From the NCBI RefSeq assembly GCF_017310505.1, contig NZ_CP065957.1, positions 310,001-374,000 on the forward strand: a stretch of 64,000 nucleotides of DNA, read 5' to 3'. The first letter of the stretch is position 1, and the number at the start of each line of letters is the position of its first letter. A program made the position numbers and the translations under genes. The notes beneath the pieces were generated by a model. That model made no database searches. It was not told the origin of the DNA and saw only the letters and a program-made list of their open reading frames with translations. This document shows, piece after piece, positions 37,153 through 45,503 of the stretch. The DNA is from Methylacidiphilum caldifontis (lineage in GTDB: Bacteria > Verrucomicrobiota > Verrucomicrobiia > Methylacidiphilales > Methylacidiphilaceae).

Positions 37153-37234
37153 TTTTTAACAGAGAAAAATAGTAATTCGTGGTACTAAAAGCTAATATTT
37201 ATTTTTAATAGGAATAAAAAAAAGGAGCAAAGAT

Positions 37235-38131
37235 ATGAGTAAGAGAATCGGATTTGTAGGTGTGGGAAGAATGGGTGCAAATATGGCACGTCGTCTTCAT
37301 GATTTAAAATATCCGGTAACTGTTGTTTATGACGTTTATGAAAAAGCTGCTGAAGAACTAGCTAAAGAAATAGGAGCTGAAGCCTCTAAAAAGCTTGCAA
37401 GAGTAACTGAGCTTGCGGATGTGATTTTCACCGTAGTTTCCGATGATGCAGCAATGCACAAAATATTTGCAAAAAATGGTGACAGTCTTTTGATCAACGC
37501 AAAGGGCAGGATATTCATCAATACAGCCACGATTTCGCCTCAAACCCACATTGAAGTGGGCAAACTATGTGAAGAAGTTGGAGCTGAAGCTATAGAAGCC
37601 TGTATGGCTTCAAGTATTCCACAAGCCAGAAATGGTACTCTTTATTTTATGCTAGGAGGCAAACAAGAGGTTATTAAAGAAGTTGAACCCATTCTCAAAG
37701 ATATGTCCTCTTCCATGAGATATTGCGGGCCGCTAGGATCAGCAGCCAGGGTCAAAGCTCTTGTCAATATGGTCATGAACATTAATACTGCAGCATTGGC
37801 AGAAGGACTCGGGCTAGCAAAGGCCCTGAACCTTGATTTAAATATGATAAGAGAGGTTTTCTCACAAACTGGAGCAAATTCAAGGGTATTGCAAACTGAC
37901 GGAGAAGATATGCAAAATAGGGAACATACATGCTTTTTCTCTGCTGAACATGCCTTGAAAGATAGTGGTATAGCCCTTAATTTGGCAAAAGATGTGGGAT
38001 TAAATCTTCCTCTTGCTCAAGCTACCTATAACCAATATCAAAGGCTTGTGAAAAAGGGTTTTGGCCAACTCGATAAGTCAGCGATTTCCGAATTAACTTT
38101 CCCCGACCGTCATGGGTTGGATAAAGACTAA
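37235..38131 (+). CDS. NAD(P)-dependent beta-hydroxyacid dehydrogenase
   Basis: A 298-residue enzyme of the 3-hydroxyisobutyrate dehydrogenase / tartronate semialdehyde reductase superfamily. The N-terminal Rossmann motif GFVGVGRMGANMARRL and a substrate-binding region with SSIPQARNGTLYFMLGG are clear. The helix SAARVKALVNMVMNINTAALAEGLGLAKALNLD contains the conserved catalytic Lys. Possible reactions are glyoxylate, succinic or tartronate semialdehyde reduction, or 3-hydroxyisobutyrate oxidation. A GGAGCAAAG sequence precedes the ATG. A strong bidirectional terminator follows. Confidence 0.88.
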   Translation: MSKRIGFVGVGRMGANMARRLHDLKYPVTVVYDVYEKAAEELAKEIGAEASKKLARVTELADVIFTVVSDDAAMHKIFAKNGDSLLINAKGRIFINTATISPQTHIEVGKLCEEVGAEAIEACMASSIPQARNGTLYFMLGGKQEVIKEVEPILKDMSSSMRYCGPLGSAARVKALVNMVMNINTAALAEGLGLAKALNLDLNMIREVFSQTGANSRVLQTDGEDMQNREHTCFFSAEHALKDSGIALNLAKDVGLNLPLAQATYNQYQRLVKKGFGQLDKSAISELTFPDRHGLDKD

Positions 38132-38145
38132 AACGCAAAACAAAT

Positions 38146-38178
38146 AAAAAAAGGGGAAGGAATCCTTCCCCTTTTTTT
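38146..38178. terminator. Bidirectional rho-independent terminator
   Basis: GGGGAAGG (38153-38160) and CCTTCCCC (38164-38171) form an 8-base stem with a 3-base loop. The stem is flanked by A7 on the left and T7 on the right, so it can act in both directions. It lies between convergent genes (the hydroxyacid dehydrogenase and the pterin dehydratase). Confidence 0.9.
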
Positions 38179-38211
38179 ATGATTGCATTGAATTCAAAAG
38201 ATCAAAAAATC

Positions 38212-38583
38212 TTAAGATTCAACGTAATCTTTTAAAATAGGTTGATACAAGCTATCTGTTTTTGCTGCCATTATAAAGTCATTGCGATGCAATCCATGAA
38301 TTTTGTGTGTCCACCACCAAACCGTAACTTTACCCCATTCTGTTAAAAGAGATGGATGATGCTTTTCTTGTTCCGCAAGTCTCCCTACTCTCTCTGTAAA
38401 GATTAAAGCTGAAGCAAAATCAGGAAATTCGTAAGCTCTCTCCAACATTTCCACTCCATTTTTTTCGACAATCCGCCACTGTGGGATCTGCTTAATTAAT
38501 TCCACTTTTTCTTGGGAACTTACTTTTGGGGCATCACCGCGGCAAGCAACACACTTTTCTTCTGAAAGATTGTTTTCTGTCAT
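38212..38583 (-). CDS. phhB: Pterin-4a-carbinolamine dehydratase
   Basis: About 123 residues with the PCD fold signature: IPQWRIVEKNGVEMLERAYEFPDFASALIFTERVGRLAEQEKHHPSL and then WGKVTVWWWTHKIHGLHRNDFIMAAKTD, giving the conserved EKHHP histidines and the H..GL...D..MA helix. The enzyme dehydrates 4a-hydroxytetrahydrobiopterin; in bacteria without phenylalanine hydroxylase it often serves molybdopterin or folate metabolism. A CxxC-like CVACRGD stretch precedes the domain. In-frame ATGs at 38601 and 38652 are alternative starts. It is downstream of xoxGJ on the same strand, 282 bases away. Confidence 0.88.
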   Translation of the reverse strand: MTENNLSEEKCVACRGDAPKVSSQEKVELIKQIPQWRIVEKNGVEMLERAYEFPDFASALIFTERVGRLAEQEKHHPSLLTEWGKVTVWWWTHKIHGLHRNDFIMAAKTDSLYQPILKDYVES

Positions 38584-38865
38584 ATTAAAAATAGTATTCA
38601 TCCTCTGTGACAAAGCAATAGTATCTAGGAAGATAAGCAATAAATAATACAAGCTCAGCCCAATCTGTTATCGGTGTACAATCGTTTCCTTTCAAGCTCA
38701 TTCCAAACACACAGATAAGGCTTCATTCAATCTTAACCAAAATCCTTATATTCCATCTCTTCGTTAAACATACTTCGATCCAAAGGACTAAACGCCAAAG
38801 CAAAAATATGGCCCAATAATCAAATAAGGAGCAGACAAGCTTCAGTTGCTCTTTGCATGCTTGCC

Positions 38866-39753
38866 TTATTGAGGCGCTACACCATAGACTTTGAGTACAT
38901 TAAGCAAAGCATCCGCACATTTAGTGACATATACCATAGAGCTCTGCTCTTGCCCTTCAAATCCCTTAGGCGAGGTATAAGATTTGCTAAAAGGAAGCAT
39001 TTTAAGCTTACGAGCTGAATCGAGTTCCATAGCATAAAACGCTGCAAGAGGAGTCCAAAGAATCGCCGCATCAACTTTTCCTGCTAAAAGATCTTCTAGG
39101 GGTTTACCTAATTCTCTTTCCTTATCAGGATAGGCTTTAGCTTTTGCTTTCAGAGAAGTAGCGATTTCTTTAGCTGCACTATTGTCAAGCACGGCTACGG
39201 TTAACCCTGACAGTTTGCTATCTTCGGCTGATGAGAAATTTTTCGAAGAACCATCGAAAACGAGAACATATTGTCTTTGATAACCACTCAGCCGAGGTAG
39301 AACAGCTTTTAACCAATGAGGATCAGCTTCAACTATGGCACAGGATTTTTTATCAATATTGAGCTGTCCGGCAGCACCCCCACCTTGCTCAGCCGCAGCA
39401 ACTTTACAGTACCTAACAAAAGTGATGACTTTCCATATTTCGTCATCCGTAAGCACACCCCCAAACATTCGAGGCATGGTCTGTTGGGGGATTTGACCTT
39501 TAATAAGTTTAAAAAGAGTCTGATCATCGCTTCCAAAAACCCATGTGTCATCAATAAATGAAGGACACATTCCCCCTCCTCCTCCAGCTCCATGACATCC
39601 ATTACAACCCATCTTAAAATAAAGCTCTTTACCTTGCGAAACCACCTGTTTATCGGAAGGGGAATAGGGATTCTTTTGTTGAGCAAATAGTACACCAACT
39701 GATAAAGACAAAATTAAACAGCTAACAGCTATTTTTTTCATGTTATTATACAA
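38866..39753 (-). CDS. xoxGJ: Cytochrome cGJ: XoxG-XoxJ fusion, electron acceptor of methanol dehydrogenase
   Basis: A 295-residue periplasmic protein. A signal peptide (about 1-24, ending LFAQ) precedes a class-I cytochrome c domain (about 30-130) with haem motif C50-N-G-C53-H54 and a Met ligand in TMPRMFGG. From about residue 140 there is a shortened XoxJ/MoxJ-like periplasmic binding domain containing AGKVDAAILWTPLAAFYA. The fused arrangement matches the cytochrome cGJ described in Methylacidiphilum fumariolicum as the electron acceptor of XoxF. It lies directly downstream of xoxJ and xoxF. Confidence 0.92.
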   Translation of the reverse strand: MYNNMKKIAVSCLILSLSVGVLFAQQKNPYSPSDKQVVSQGKELYFKMGCNGCHGAGGGGGMCPSFIDDTWVFGSDDQTLFKLIKGQIPQQTMPRMFGGVLTDDEIWKVITFVRYCKVAAAEQGGGAAGQLNIDKKSCAIVEADPHWLKAVLPRLSGYQRQYVLVFDGSSKNFSSAEDSKLSGLTVAVLDNSAAKEIATSLKAKAKAYPDKERELGKPLEDLLAGKVDAAILWTPLAAFYAMELDSARKLKMLPFSKSYTSPKGFEGQEQSSMVYVTKCADALLNVLKVYGVAPQ

Positions 39754-39764
39754 AGAGTTATAGG

Positions 39765-40643
39765 TTAATCATTCTTTAGAGGAAGAGAGCCATCACTTAC
39801 TTGAGTTGTTTTGATCTCTTTCCCAACAGAAACAGTCTTTTGCAATACTGGCACGCCATACTCTTCAAGAATATGTTGAATTTCAACATGTTTCAGATCG
39901 ATGACCTGATCAAGTTTCTTTTTAAGCTCTTGGTCTCCTTTCCTTACACCCATGGAGATATCAAAAGTCACGGGAAATCTTGGATTATCACTTGTTAAGG
40001 GGATCATAACCAATGGAAAGTTTCTTTTTTTAATATAAAAGCCCGCCACAGGTCCCCATACCAAACCGACGTCAATCTTAGCGTTCATGACATCCTCTAC
40101 AACTTTTCCCGGAGATTCTTCCGGATGAAATATGGGATCAAAGAAAGGTGAATAACCCACGACATTCTCAATAATACCTCTTTCTGCAAGGAGCTGGTGA
40201 GGAGGACTGTTGATGAGGACCCCAATTTTGAGGGTTTTTAAAACAGGATCATTAAGTGATTGAATGGATAACCCCCGGTCTTTTTTATAAACCATGACGT
40301 AAGAAGTCCTATAATAAGGTTTAGTCGTAAGAACCTGACCCCAATTGGAAGGTACTCCAATGATCACGTTACATTTACCCAATTTTAATGTGTTTCTTAC
40401 TAACCCTCTTTGATGAGCAAACCAATAGTAAGACAAAGGCAGCTTGAGAGTATCGGCCACAAGCTGGGCAATTTTATTTTCAAAACCTTCCAATTTTTGG
40501 TTTGAAAAAGGAAGGTTCCCTGGATCAGCACAAGAACAGATGTCTTCTGCACTTGCACGCTGCCCTATAAAAGCCATTAAAAAGAGACAAGATAAAATTG
40601 TTCTTAAGCTCTTTCTAAATGATATTTCACAAAATCTAATCAT
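39765..40643 (-). CDS. xoxJ: XoxJ/MoxJ-like periplasmic binding protein
   Basis: A 292-residue exported protein. A signal peptide (ending about QRASA, residue 32) is followed by a solute-binding-like fold starting CADPGNLPFSNQKLEGFENKIAQLVADTLKLPLSYYWF. This opening, and GKCNVIIGVPSNWGQVLTTKPYYRTSYVMVY, are typical of MoxJ/XoxJ. XoxJ is thought to help activate or assemble methanol dehydrogenase. Here a complete XoxJ coexists with the J domain fused in cytochrome cGJ. It sits between xoxF (254 bases away) and xoxGJ (11 bases away). Confidence 0.9.
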   Translation of the reverse strand: MIRFCEISFRKSLRTILSCLFLMAFIGQRASAEDICSCADPGNLPFSNQKLEGFENKIAQLVADTLKLPLSYYWFAHQRGLVRNTLKLGKCNVIIGVPSNWGQVLTTKPYYRTSYVMVYKKDRGLSIQSLNDPVLKTLKIGVLINSPPHQLLAERGIIENVVGYSPFFDPIFHPEESPGKVVEDVMNAKIDVGLVWGPVAGFYIKKRNFPLVMIPLTSDNPRFPVTFDISMGVRKGDQELKKKLDQVIDLKHVEIQHILEEYGVPVLQKTVSVGKEIKTTQVSDGSLPLKND

Positions 40644-40832
40644 CGTGTCTTTCTTTTGGAAAACGTTAGCCTCTATTTTTTAAAACCGTAGTTTTGCTAG
40701 AGAATAACAGAACCCTATAGATTTTTTTAAAAAGACCTTTAAGACCTTTTACCTCAAGATCTCTTTTTAATGTAACCCATTTTTAGAGATTCTCTCCCCC
40801 ATTTATATGTTGATGATTTTTTGAAAACCAAC

Positions 40833-40877
40833 CTTTTAGCCGCTACCCTATTATATTTTCAGAGTAGCGGCTAGAGG
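40833..40877 (-). promoter_or_regulatory. Hairpin between xoxF and xoxJ, possible attenuator
   Basis: TAGCCGCTAC (40837-40846) and GTAGCGGCTA (40864-40873) form a perfect 10-base stem that extends with wobble pairs to 40833 and 40877, around a 17-base AT-rich loop. It lies 21-65 bases past the xoxF stop in the direction of transcription. The minus-strand sequence after it is AAAAGGTTGG, with no U-run, so it is better read as an mRNA-stabilising or attenuating element than as a classic terminator. The rest of the 254-base gap shows nothing else. Confidence 0.6.
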
Positions 40878-40897
40878 TTCAATCAATAATCGTAGCT

Positions 40898-42733
40898 TTA
40901 TTCCAACGAAAAGACGTAGAGTTCGCCACCAATGGTCGTAGCCTTTGGAAGTCCAGCTTGATAAGCAACACCCACGGCTCCTAGACCGGCGTAGGGATCG
41001 TCAGGAGGTAAGTTCTGGGCTACAGCAATACCAAACCACCCACCGACTCCAGAGTAAACAGCTACGTACTGTTTCTTATCAGGTCCCAAGAATGTAATGG
41101 GGTTGCCAATAATTCCTGAACCAAGTTTTTGCTGCCAGAGCACTTTTCCTGTCTTTATATCCACTGCTTTAAACCATCCATCCATCGTTCCATAAAAGGC
41201 GAGTCCACCAGCCGTAACCACTGGACCACTCCAAACAGGAAAATGTTCATGGATTTCCCATACTCTCTTCCCCTTAAGAGCATCGTAGCAAATGAATGCA
41301 CCATAATAATCGTCTTTGCCTTCATGCCCTGAATACATAAGCACGTTGGCGCCAACGTAAGGGGCTCCTGCTGTGTAGGTCGCTTCTACCCCTTCATAGT
41401 TCATACACATATTGTTGGTCGGAACATAAAATAATCCTGTCTGTGGATTAAAAGCAGCAGGTTGTTGGTCTTTGCCACCCATGGAATTAGGACAAATACC
41501 TTTGGTATCAACACCCTGTTTCGTCCTTTTTTCAGGGATCTCAACGGGTCTATCATTTTCCTTGCTAATTTCTTTTGCCCAATTTTCATAGACAAAAGGC
41601 TGAGCTTCAATTAATTGACCCGTTCTTCTATCCAATACGTAACCAAAGCCGTTACGATCGAAATGAACAAGACAAGGGGTTTTCTTTCCCTTTACCGTTA
41701 AATCTGGAAGAATCATTTCGTTGATTCCATCATAATCCCAGGAATCCCATGGAGTCATCTGGTATGCCCAACGTGCTTTACCCGTATCGGGCCGTCTGGC
41801 TATAATAGAACAGGACCATTTATTGTCTCCCCCCTTTCTCTGCTCGGCATTCCAAGTACCTGGGTTACCTGTTCCATAATAGAAGAGATCAAGAGCAGGA
41901 TCATAGCTATACCATCCCCAAGTTGTTCCTCCTCCAAGCTTCCACTGCTCCCCAGGCCAAGTTTTCGTTCCATCGCCGGGTCCACCATGTTGGGGAAATT
42001 CCTTATTGAAATCGGAATCGATCAAAACTTCCTCATCTGGTCCCTGGCTATAAGCCAGCCAAACTCTATTGCCCGTATTGATATCATAGGCGCCCACTCT
42101 TCCTCTGACTCCAAATTCCCCACCAGATACTCCAACAAGTACCTTATCTTTGACAACCAAGGGTGCACCCGTAATCGTTTCCCCTTTAGTCACGTCCGCA
42201 TGCTTGGTTTTCCAAAGTTCTTTTCCTGTATTTGCATCAAGAGCAATTATCTGTCCATCAAGGGTAGCCAAAAAGAGCTTGCCATTGGCATAAGCCAGTC
42301 CCCTGTTGACTACGTCGCAACAAGCCACTGCTACTGCTTGGCTATTCTGAACAGGAGTATATTGCCACTTAATTGCATAGGGCTTTTGAGTCAAATCAAG
42401 GGCATAAACATGGTTGGGATAGGCTGAATGAACGTACATCGTCGATCCAACGACCAGCGGTCCACCTTCATGTCCACGCAAGGCCCCTGTTGAAAAGCTC
42501 CAAGCAAGACGCAATCGGGACACATTTTTCGTATTTATCTGGGTCAGCTCACTAAAACGGGTATTTGCATAATTTTTGTTTTGCATGACCCATTGAGCTG
42601 GATCTTTCTCAAGTTTAACGAGCTCATCATTCGCTTTTGTAACGGGTAAAGAACCTAATAAGCCAAAAGCCGCTAAAAAGGTGGCTTTCTTTGCCACGGA
42701 ATATCTTTTAGGCTTTTTTAATTTAACTGTCAT
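40898..42733 (-). CDS. xoxF: Lanthanide-dependent methanol dehydrogenase XoxF
   Basis: A 611-residue PQQ enzyme oxidising methanol in the periplasm. The signal peptide ends at about Ala34 (VTKA/NDEL). The vicinal disulfide is Cys138-Cys139 (VACCDVV). Metal ligands are Glu206 (GGEFG), Asn290 (YGTGN) and Asp333, with the diagnostic extra Asp335 of lanthanide-type enzymes in WDYDG; calcium-type MxaF has Ala there. These positions equal 172, 256, 299 and 301 in mature numbering, matching the Methylacidiphilum fumariolicum enzyme. PQQ-propeller tryptophan-docking motifs recur through the chain. A very strong ribosome-binding site precedes it, and an inverted repeat lies in its control region. Confidence 0.97.
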   Translation of the reverse strand: MTVKLKKPKRYSVAKKATFLAAFGLLGSLPVTKANDELVKLEKDPAQWVMQNKNYANTRFSELTQINTKNVSRLRLAWSFSTGALRGHEGGPLVVGSTMYVHSAYPNHVYALDLTQKPYAIKWQYTPVQNSQAVAVACCDVVNRGLAYANGKLFLATLDGQIIALDANTGKELWKTKHADVTKGETITGAPLVVKDKVLVGVSGGEFGVRGRVGAYDINTGNRVWLAYSQGPDEEVLIDSDFNKEFPQHGGPGDGTKTWPGEQWKLGGGTTWGWYSYDPALDLFYYGTGNPGTWNAEQRKGGDNKWSCSIIARRPDTGKARWAYQMTPWDSWDYDGINEMILPDLTVKGKKTPCLVHFDRNGFGYVLDRRTGQLIEAQPFVYENWAKEISKENDRPVEIPEKRTKQGVDTKGICPNSMGGKDQQPAAFNPQTGLFYVPTNNMCMNYEGVEATYTAGAPYVGANVLMYSGHEGKDDYYGAFICYDALKGKRVWEIHEHFPVWSGPVVTAGGLAFYGTMDGWFKAVDIKTGKVLWQQKLGSGIIGNPITFLGPDKKQYVAVYSGVGGWFGIAVAQNLPPDDPYAGLGAVGVAYQAGLPKATTIGGELYVFSLE

Positions 42734-42738
42734 CGCTT

Positions 42739-42746
42739 CCTCCTTT
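42739..42746 (-). promoter_or_regulatory. Strong xoxF ribosome-binding site
   Basis: The minus strand reads AAAGGAGG five bases before the xoxF ATG. This near-perfect Shine-Dalgarno stands out because most genes in the window have weak sites or none, and it fits a highly translated enzyme. Confidence 0.85.
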
Positions 42747-42817
42747 ATTTATTCTATGGTGCCTTCCATTTACCACTCTTGTGATCTAAGTCAATAACAA
42801 ATGTAATAATTTTTGTT

Positions 42818-42840
42818 GACAGATTAAAAAGTAATCTGTC
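42818..42840. promoter_or_regulatory. Perfect inverted repeat in the xoxF/MFS divergent region
   Basis: GACAGATTA at 42818-42826 and TAATCTGTC at 42832-42840 are perfect 9-base arms with a 5-base spacer. The centre is about 96 bases from the xoxF start and 85 bases from the exporter start. On the minus strand the downstream arm ends in CTGTCA, which can be read as a -35 with TGTTAT 17 bases further (weak). An operator for a dimeric regulator controlling xoxF and/or the exporter is the simplest reading; function is inferred. Confidence 0.6.
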
Positions 42841-42895
42841 TTGCCGTTATTATTCGCCTTATTCACTTGAGTGTTTTTATTAGCATTATCACTTA

Positions 42896-42901
42896 TATAA
42901 T
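42896..42901 (+). promoter_or_regulatory. -10 box of the MFS gene, nearly leaderless transcript
   Basis: A perfect TATAAT lies only 12 bases before the ATG at 42914, so transcription would begin about six bases before the start codon. There is no room for a Shine-Dalgarno sequence. No good -35 is visible. Confidence 0.5.
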
Positions 42902-42913
42902 TTTTAACATAAA

Positions 42914-44131
42914 ATGAAGCTTTTTTTTCGAACAGATTTATTTAATTGCCAATCTTTTAAAATCGCTTTTTGGGGACAATCTGTTTCTTTTATTGGAAGT
43001 TGGATACATTTAGTGGGTTTAAGTTGGCTCGCTTTCCAGCTTACTCGTTCACCCTTGGGCCTCGGTTTGGTTGGTTTTTCCTCCACTATTCCTTCTTTTT
43101 TATTTTCTTTTCTTTCAGGTATAACAGCCGACAAATTCTCCAGGCTTAAAATCCTGGTAATAAGCCAATTTGCTAATTTTCTTCTTTCCTTTTTACTGGG
43201 TTTATTGAGTACTTTAAAGGTAGTCAATTTCTATGAAGTCCTTATTCTCTCCTTTGGGATGGGTATTTTCAGCAATATGGAACTTCCCTCAAGGCAGGCT
43301 CTGTTTCTTTCTTTTTTACCCGATACAGAGTTAAAAAGAGCCATCGCCATAAATGGACTTCTTTTCAACTTGGCAAAATTGATTGGTCCAGCAGCCGCAG
43401 CCTTTCTTATTCCTCTTTATGGCTCCTCGATCTGTTTTTTTATAAACAGTCTCTCTTATGGAGTATCCATTCTTTCTTTCATCATCGCTTCGTCTAAAAA
43501 TCAAAAGAAGGAAAAAACCATTTCCAAATCAAACTTAAAAAAAAGTTTTTTCTCACTCATTGCAAATCCTCTTATTTCTTATCCAGCCCTACTTCTGGGC
43601 ATTGTTACTCTTTTTGGTTGGTCCTACTCTGTTCTTCTTCCCTATGTTTCTTCACACATCTACAATAAGGGCTCCCAAGGGTTGTCCTTATTCTACAGTG
43701 CAAGCGGCCTAGGAGCTATTATCGCCACATTGATTATAACTTTTTATCCCAACCTCTTTAGCTCCTTAAAACTTAGGCAAATCTCCATTATTATTTTCTG
43801 CCTTTGCCTTTTTCTTTTCTCCTTTTTCCCTCCCTTTTATATTTCTCTTTTTCTTATTACGTTATTAGGCTTTGGTCTTTCCCTTTTTATAGCGGCAACA
43901 ACCATGATTCTCCAGGAAAGAATTGCTGGGGAGTCAAGAGGAATGGTTTTTGGCCTAAGTTCTTTCTTTTTTCAGGGTTTTTTTGGCTTTGGCAATCTTC
44001 TAATGGGAACAGTTGCTCAATTTGCGGGTGTAAGATTAAGTCTTTTGCTCAGCTCAATCATCTGTTTTGTTGCCTTTTTATTTTTTGAACGTCCAATTCG
44101 AATCCAAAAACAAACTCTACCCATAAACTAA
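42914..44131 (+). CDS. MFS exporter, EntS-like
   Basis: A 405-residue protein with about twelve hydrophobic segments and a long basic central loop (about 195-210, SKNQKKEKTISKSNLKK). The N-terminal pattern FKIAFWGQSVSFIGSWIHLVGLSWLAFQLTRSPLGLGLVGF and FLSGITADKFSRLKILVISQ is typical of the EntS/MFS_3 group that includes enterobactin exporters and macrolide-type efflux pumps. It is divergent from xoxF across 180 bases containing a perfect inverted repeat. A role in exporting a metal-binding small molecule is possible but speculative; no biosynthesis genes are nearby. Confidence 0.82.
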   Translation: MKLFFRTDLFNCQSFKIAFWGQSVSFIGSWIHLVGLSWLAFQLTRSPLGLGLVGFSSTIPSFLFSFLSGITADKFSRLKILVISQFANFLLSFLLGLLSTLKVVNFYEVLILSFGMGIFSNMELPSRQALFLSFLPDTELKRAIAINGLLFNLAKLIGPAAAAFLIPLYGSSICFFINSLSYGVSILSFIIASSKNQKKEKTISKSNLKKSFFSLIANPLISYPALLLGIVTLFGWSYSVLLPYVSSHIYNKGSQGLSLFYSASGLGAIIATLIITFYPNLFSSLKLRQISIIIFCLCLFLFSFFPPFYISLFLITLLGFGLSLFIAATTMILQERIAGESRGMVFGLSSFFFQGFFGFGNLLMGTVAQFAGVRLSLLLSSIICFVAFLFFERPIRIQKQTLPIN

Positions 44132-44185
44132 ACCACAACCTTTATACTGGATTTTACCTTTAATAGGTCGAAGTTATATTTGGCT

Positions 44186-44803
44186 ATGTCTGATCCTCGA
44201 ATAAACACCCTTTTTTTGGATGTCGGAGGTGTTCTGCTTACCAATGGATGGGATACACAAGGAAGAAAAAAAGCGGCTGAACTGTTCGGATTGGATCCCA
44301 TAGAATTTGACGATAGGCATCACTTAACCTTTGATACCTATGAACAAGGAAAGCTTACTCTGCATGAATATTTAAGAAGAACGGTATTTTATCAAAGTCG
44401 GCCTTTTACTATGGATGACTTTAGGCAATTTATGTTCAGTCTTTCCCGCCCTTTCCCTGAAATGATAGAACTCATCAAAGCATTGAAAAAAAAATATAAC
44501 TTAAGGATTGCGGTATTAAGCAACGAAGGCAGGGAGCTGCAAATTCACAGGATTCAAACTTTCAATCTGAATAGCTTTATTGATTACTTTATCGTCTCCT
44601 CGTTCGTCCATTTAAGAAAACCAGATGTGGATATTTTTCAATTGGCTCTTGATGTCGCTCAATCTCCACCCAGTTCAGTCCTTTATATCGAAGATAGACC
44701 CATGTTCGTAGATGTAGCCAGAAGTCTTGGCATCGAAGCCATTAGGCATGAAAGTTACGAAAAAACAAAAGCAGCCCTCATTTCTTATGGGCTTATCCCC
44801 TAA
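44186..44803 (+). CDS. HAD-superfamily hydrolase
   Basis: A phosphatase-like HAD protein of about 205 residues. Motif I is LFLDVGGVLLTNGWDT, with the usual second Asp replaced by Gly as in the YihX/epoxide-hydrolase-like group. Motif II is AVLSNEGREL, motif III contains KPDVDIFQLALD, and motif IV is VLYIEDRPMFVDVARSLG. The loss of the second Asp of DxD, common in this subgroup, leaves its activity uncertain. The ATG at 44186 is preferred over a TTG at 44180. Confidence 0.83.
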   Translation: MSDPRINTLFLDVGGVLLTNGWDTQGRKKAAELFGLDPIEFDDRHHLTFDTYEQGKLTLHEYLRRTVFYQSRPFTMDDFRQFMFSLSRPFPEMIELIKALKKKYNLRIAVLSNEGRELQIHRIQTFNLNSFIDYFIVSSFVHLRKPDVDIFQLALDVAQSPPSSVLYIEDRPMFVDVARSLGIEAIRHESYEKTKAALISYGLIP

Positions 44804-45033
44804 TCGTTCTTTTCTAAACTTGCTATCTATCAGTTCGGTTTTCTCAACCATGCTCGCTTGAATCACAACCATAACACGGCTTGCTTCTTGTTCTCCAAGT
44901 TTAATGGCTATTTGAATGATTAGACCTGCAGGTAATCTTTTATGGAGAAAAGGGATACCATGTTTTAATAGACTAAGCACTGCTCAATGAATAGAGTTGA
45001 TAAAGCCCCGAAAATTTTGATCAAAGGGTTTCA

Positions 45034-45062
45034 TTTACAAAAATGGCAAAATAAAATATAAT
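45034..45062 (+). promoter_or_regulatory. Sigma-70-type promoter of the RNase P RNA gene
   Basis: TTTACA (45034-45039) and TATAAT (45057-45062) are separated by exactly 17 bases. Transcription would start near 45069-45071, matching the first base of the P1 helix of RNase P RNA. This is the clearest housekeeping promoter in the window. Confidence 0.85.
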
Positions 45063-45070
45063 AATATATC

Positions 45071-45477
45071 CCGAGGGGTATGCCGCCACTCGACTTTTAG
45101 GCTCTATAAGTCGAGAGGAAAGTCCGGACTCTATAAGGCAGCGATCCACTGGAAACAGTGGGCTTGGATGAGCAAAAGCCTTCCAAGACGGAGAGTGTCA
45201 CAGAAAACATACCGCTTAACAGTTATCGTTAAGCAAGGGTGAAAAGGCGGGGTAAGAGCCCACCGCATGAATGGTAACATTCATGGCAGGAAAAACCCAT
45301 CGCAGAGCAAGGCCAAGCAGGGACATGGGTTGCCTTACCCATCTCATCAAAGCATGATGAGAACTCCCAGGTAGGCCGCACCGCTTTGCCAAAAGCGGAT
45401 CCCTTTAAAGTACAGGGATAGACAGATGGCGGCAAGTCCAGTATCCTGGACTACAGAATCCGGCTTATTCCCCTCGG
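45071..45477 (+). ncRNA. rnpB: RNase P RNA, bacterial class A
   Basis: A 407-base RNA read from conserved elements. The P1 arms CCGAGGGG (45071-45078) and CCCCTCGG (45470-45477) pair perfectly. GAGGAAAGTCCGGACTC, starting near 45115, is the universal conserved region at the P3/P4 side, ACAGAAA lies near 45200, and ACAGAATCCGGCTTA near 45453 is the conserved 3' region. Purine-rich GGTAGGCCGCACC near 45371 also fits. A short T-run after the last arm suggests termination there. The RNA matures tRNA 5' ends with the RnpA protein. Confidence 0.96.
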
Positions 45478-45503
45478 TATTTTTATAGATTGACTTTAAA
45501 AAC

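Noticed and set aside
40898-42733. A calcium-dependent MxaF methanol dehydrogenase
   Set aside because: The extra Asp335 in WDYDG and the neighbouring xoxJ and xoxGJ genes identify the lanthanide XoxF type; there is no mxaI-like small subunit gene.
44675-44980. A 101-codon minus-strand frame after the HAD gene, with a fairly protein-like N-terminal half
   Set aside because: Half of it overlaps the HAD gene in reverse, there is no recognisable family and no ribosome-binding site. It could be a decayed fragment, but the evidence is too weak to list it.
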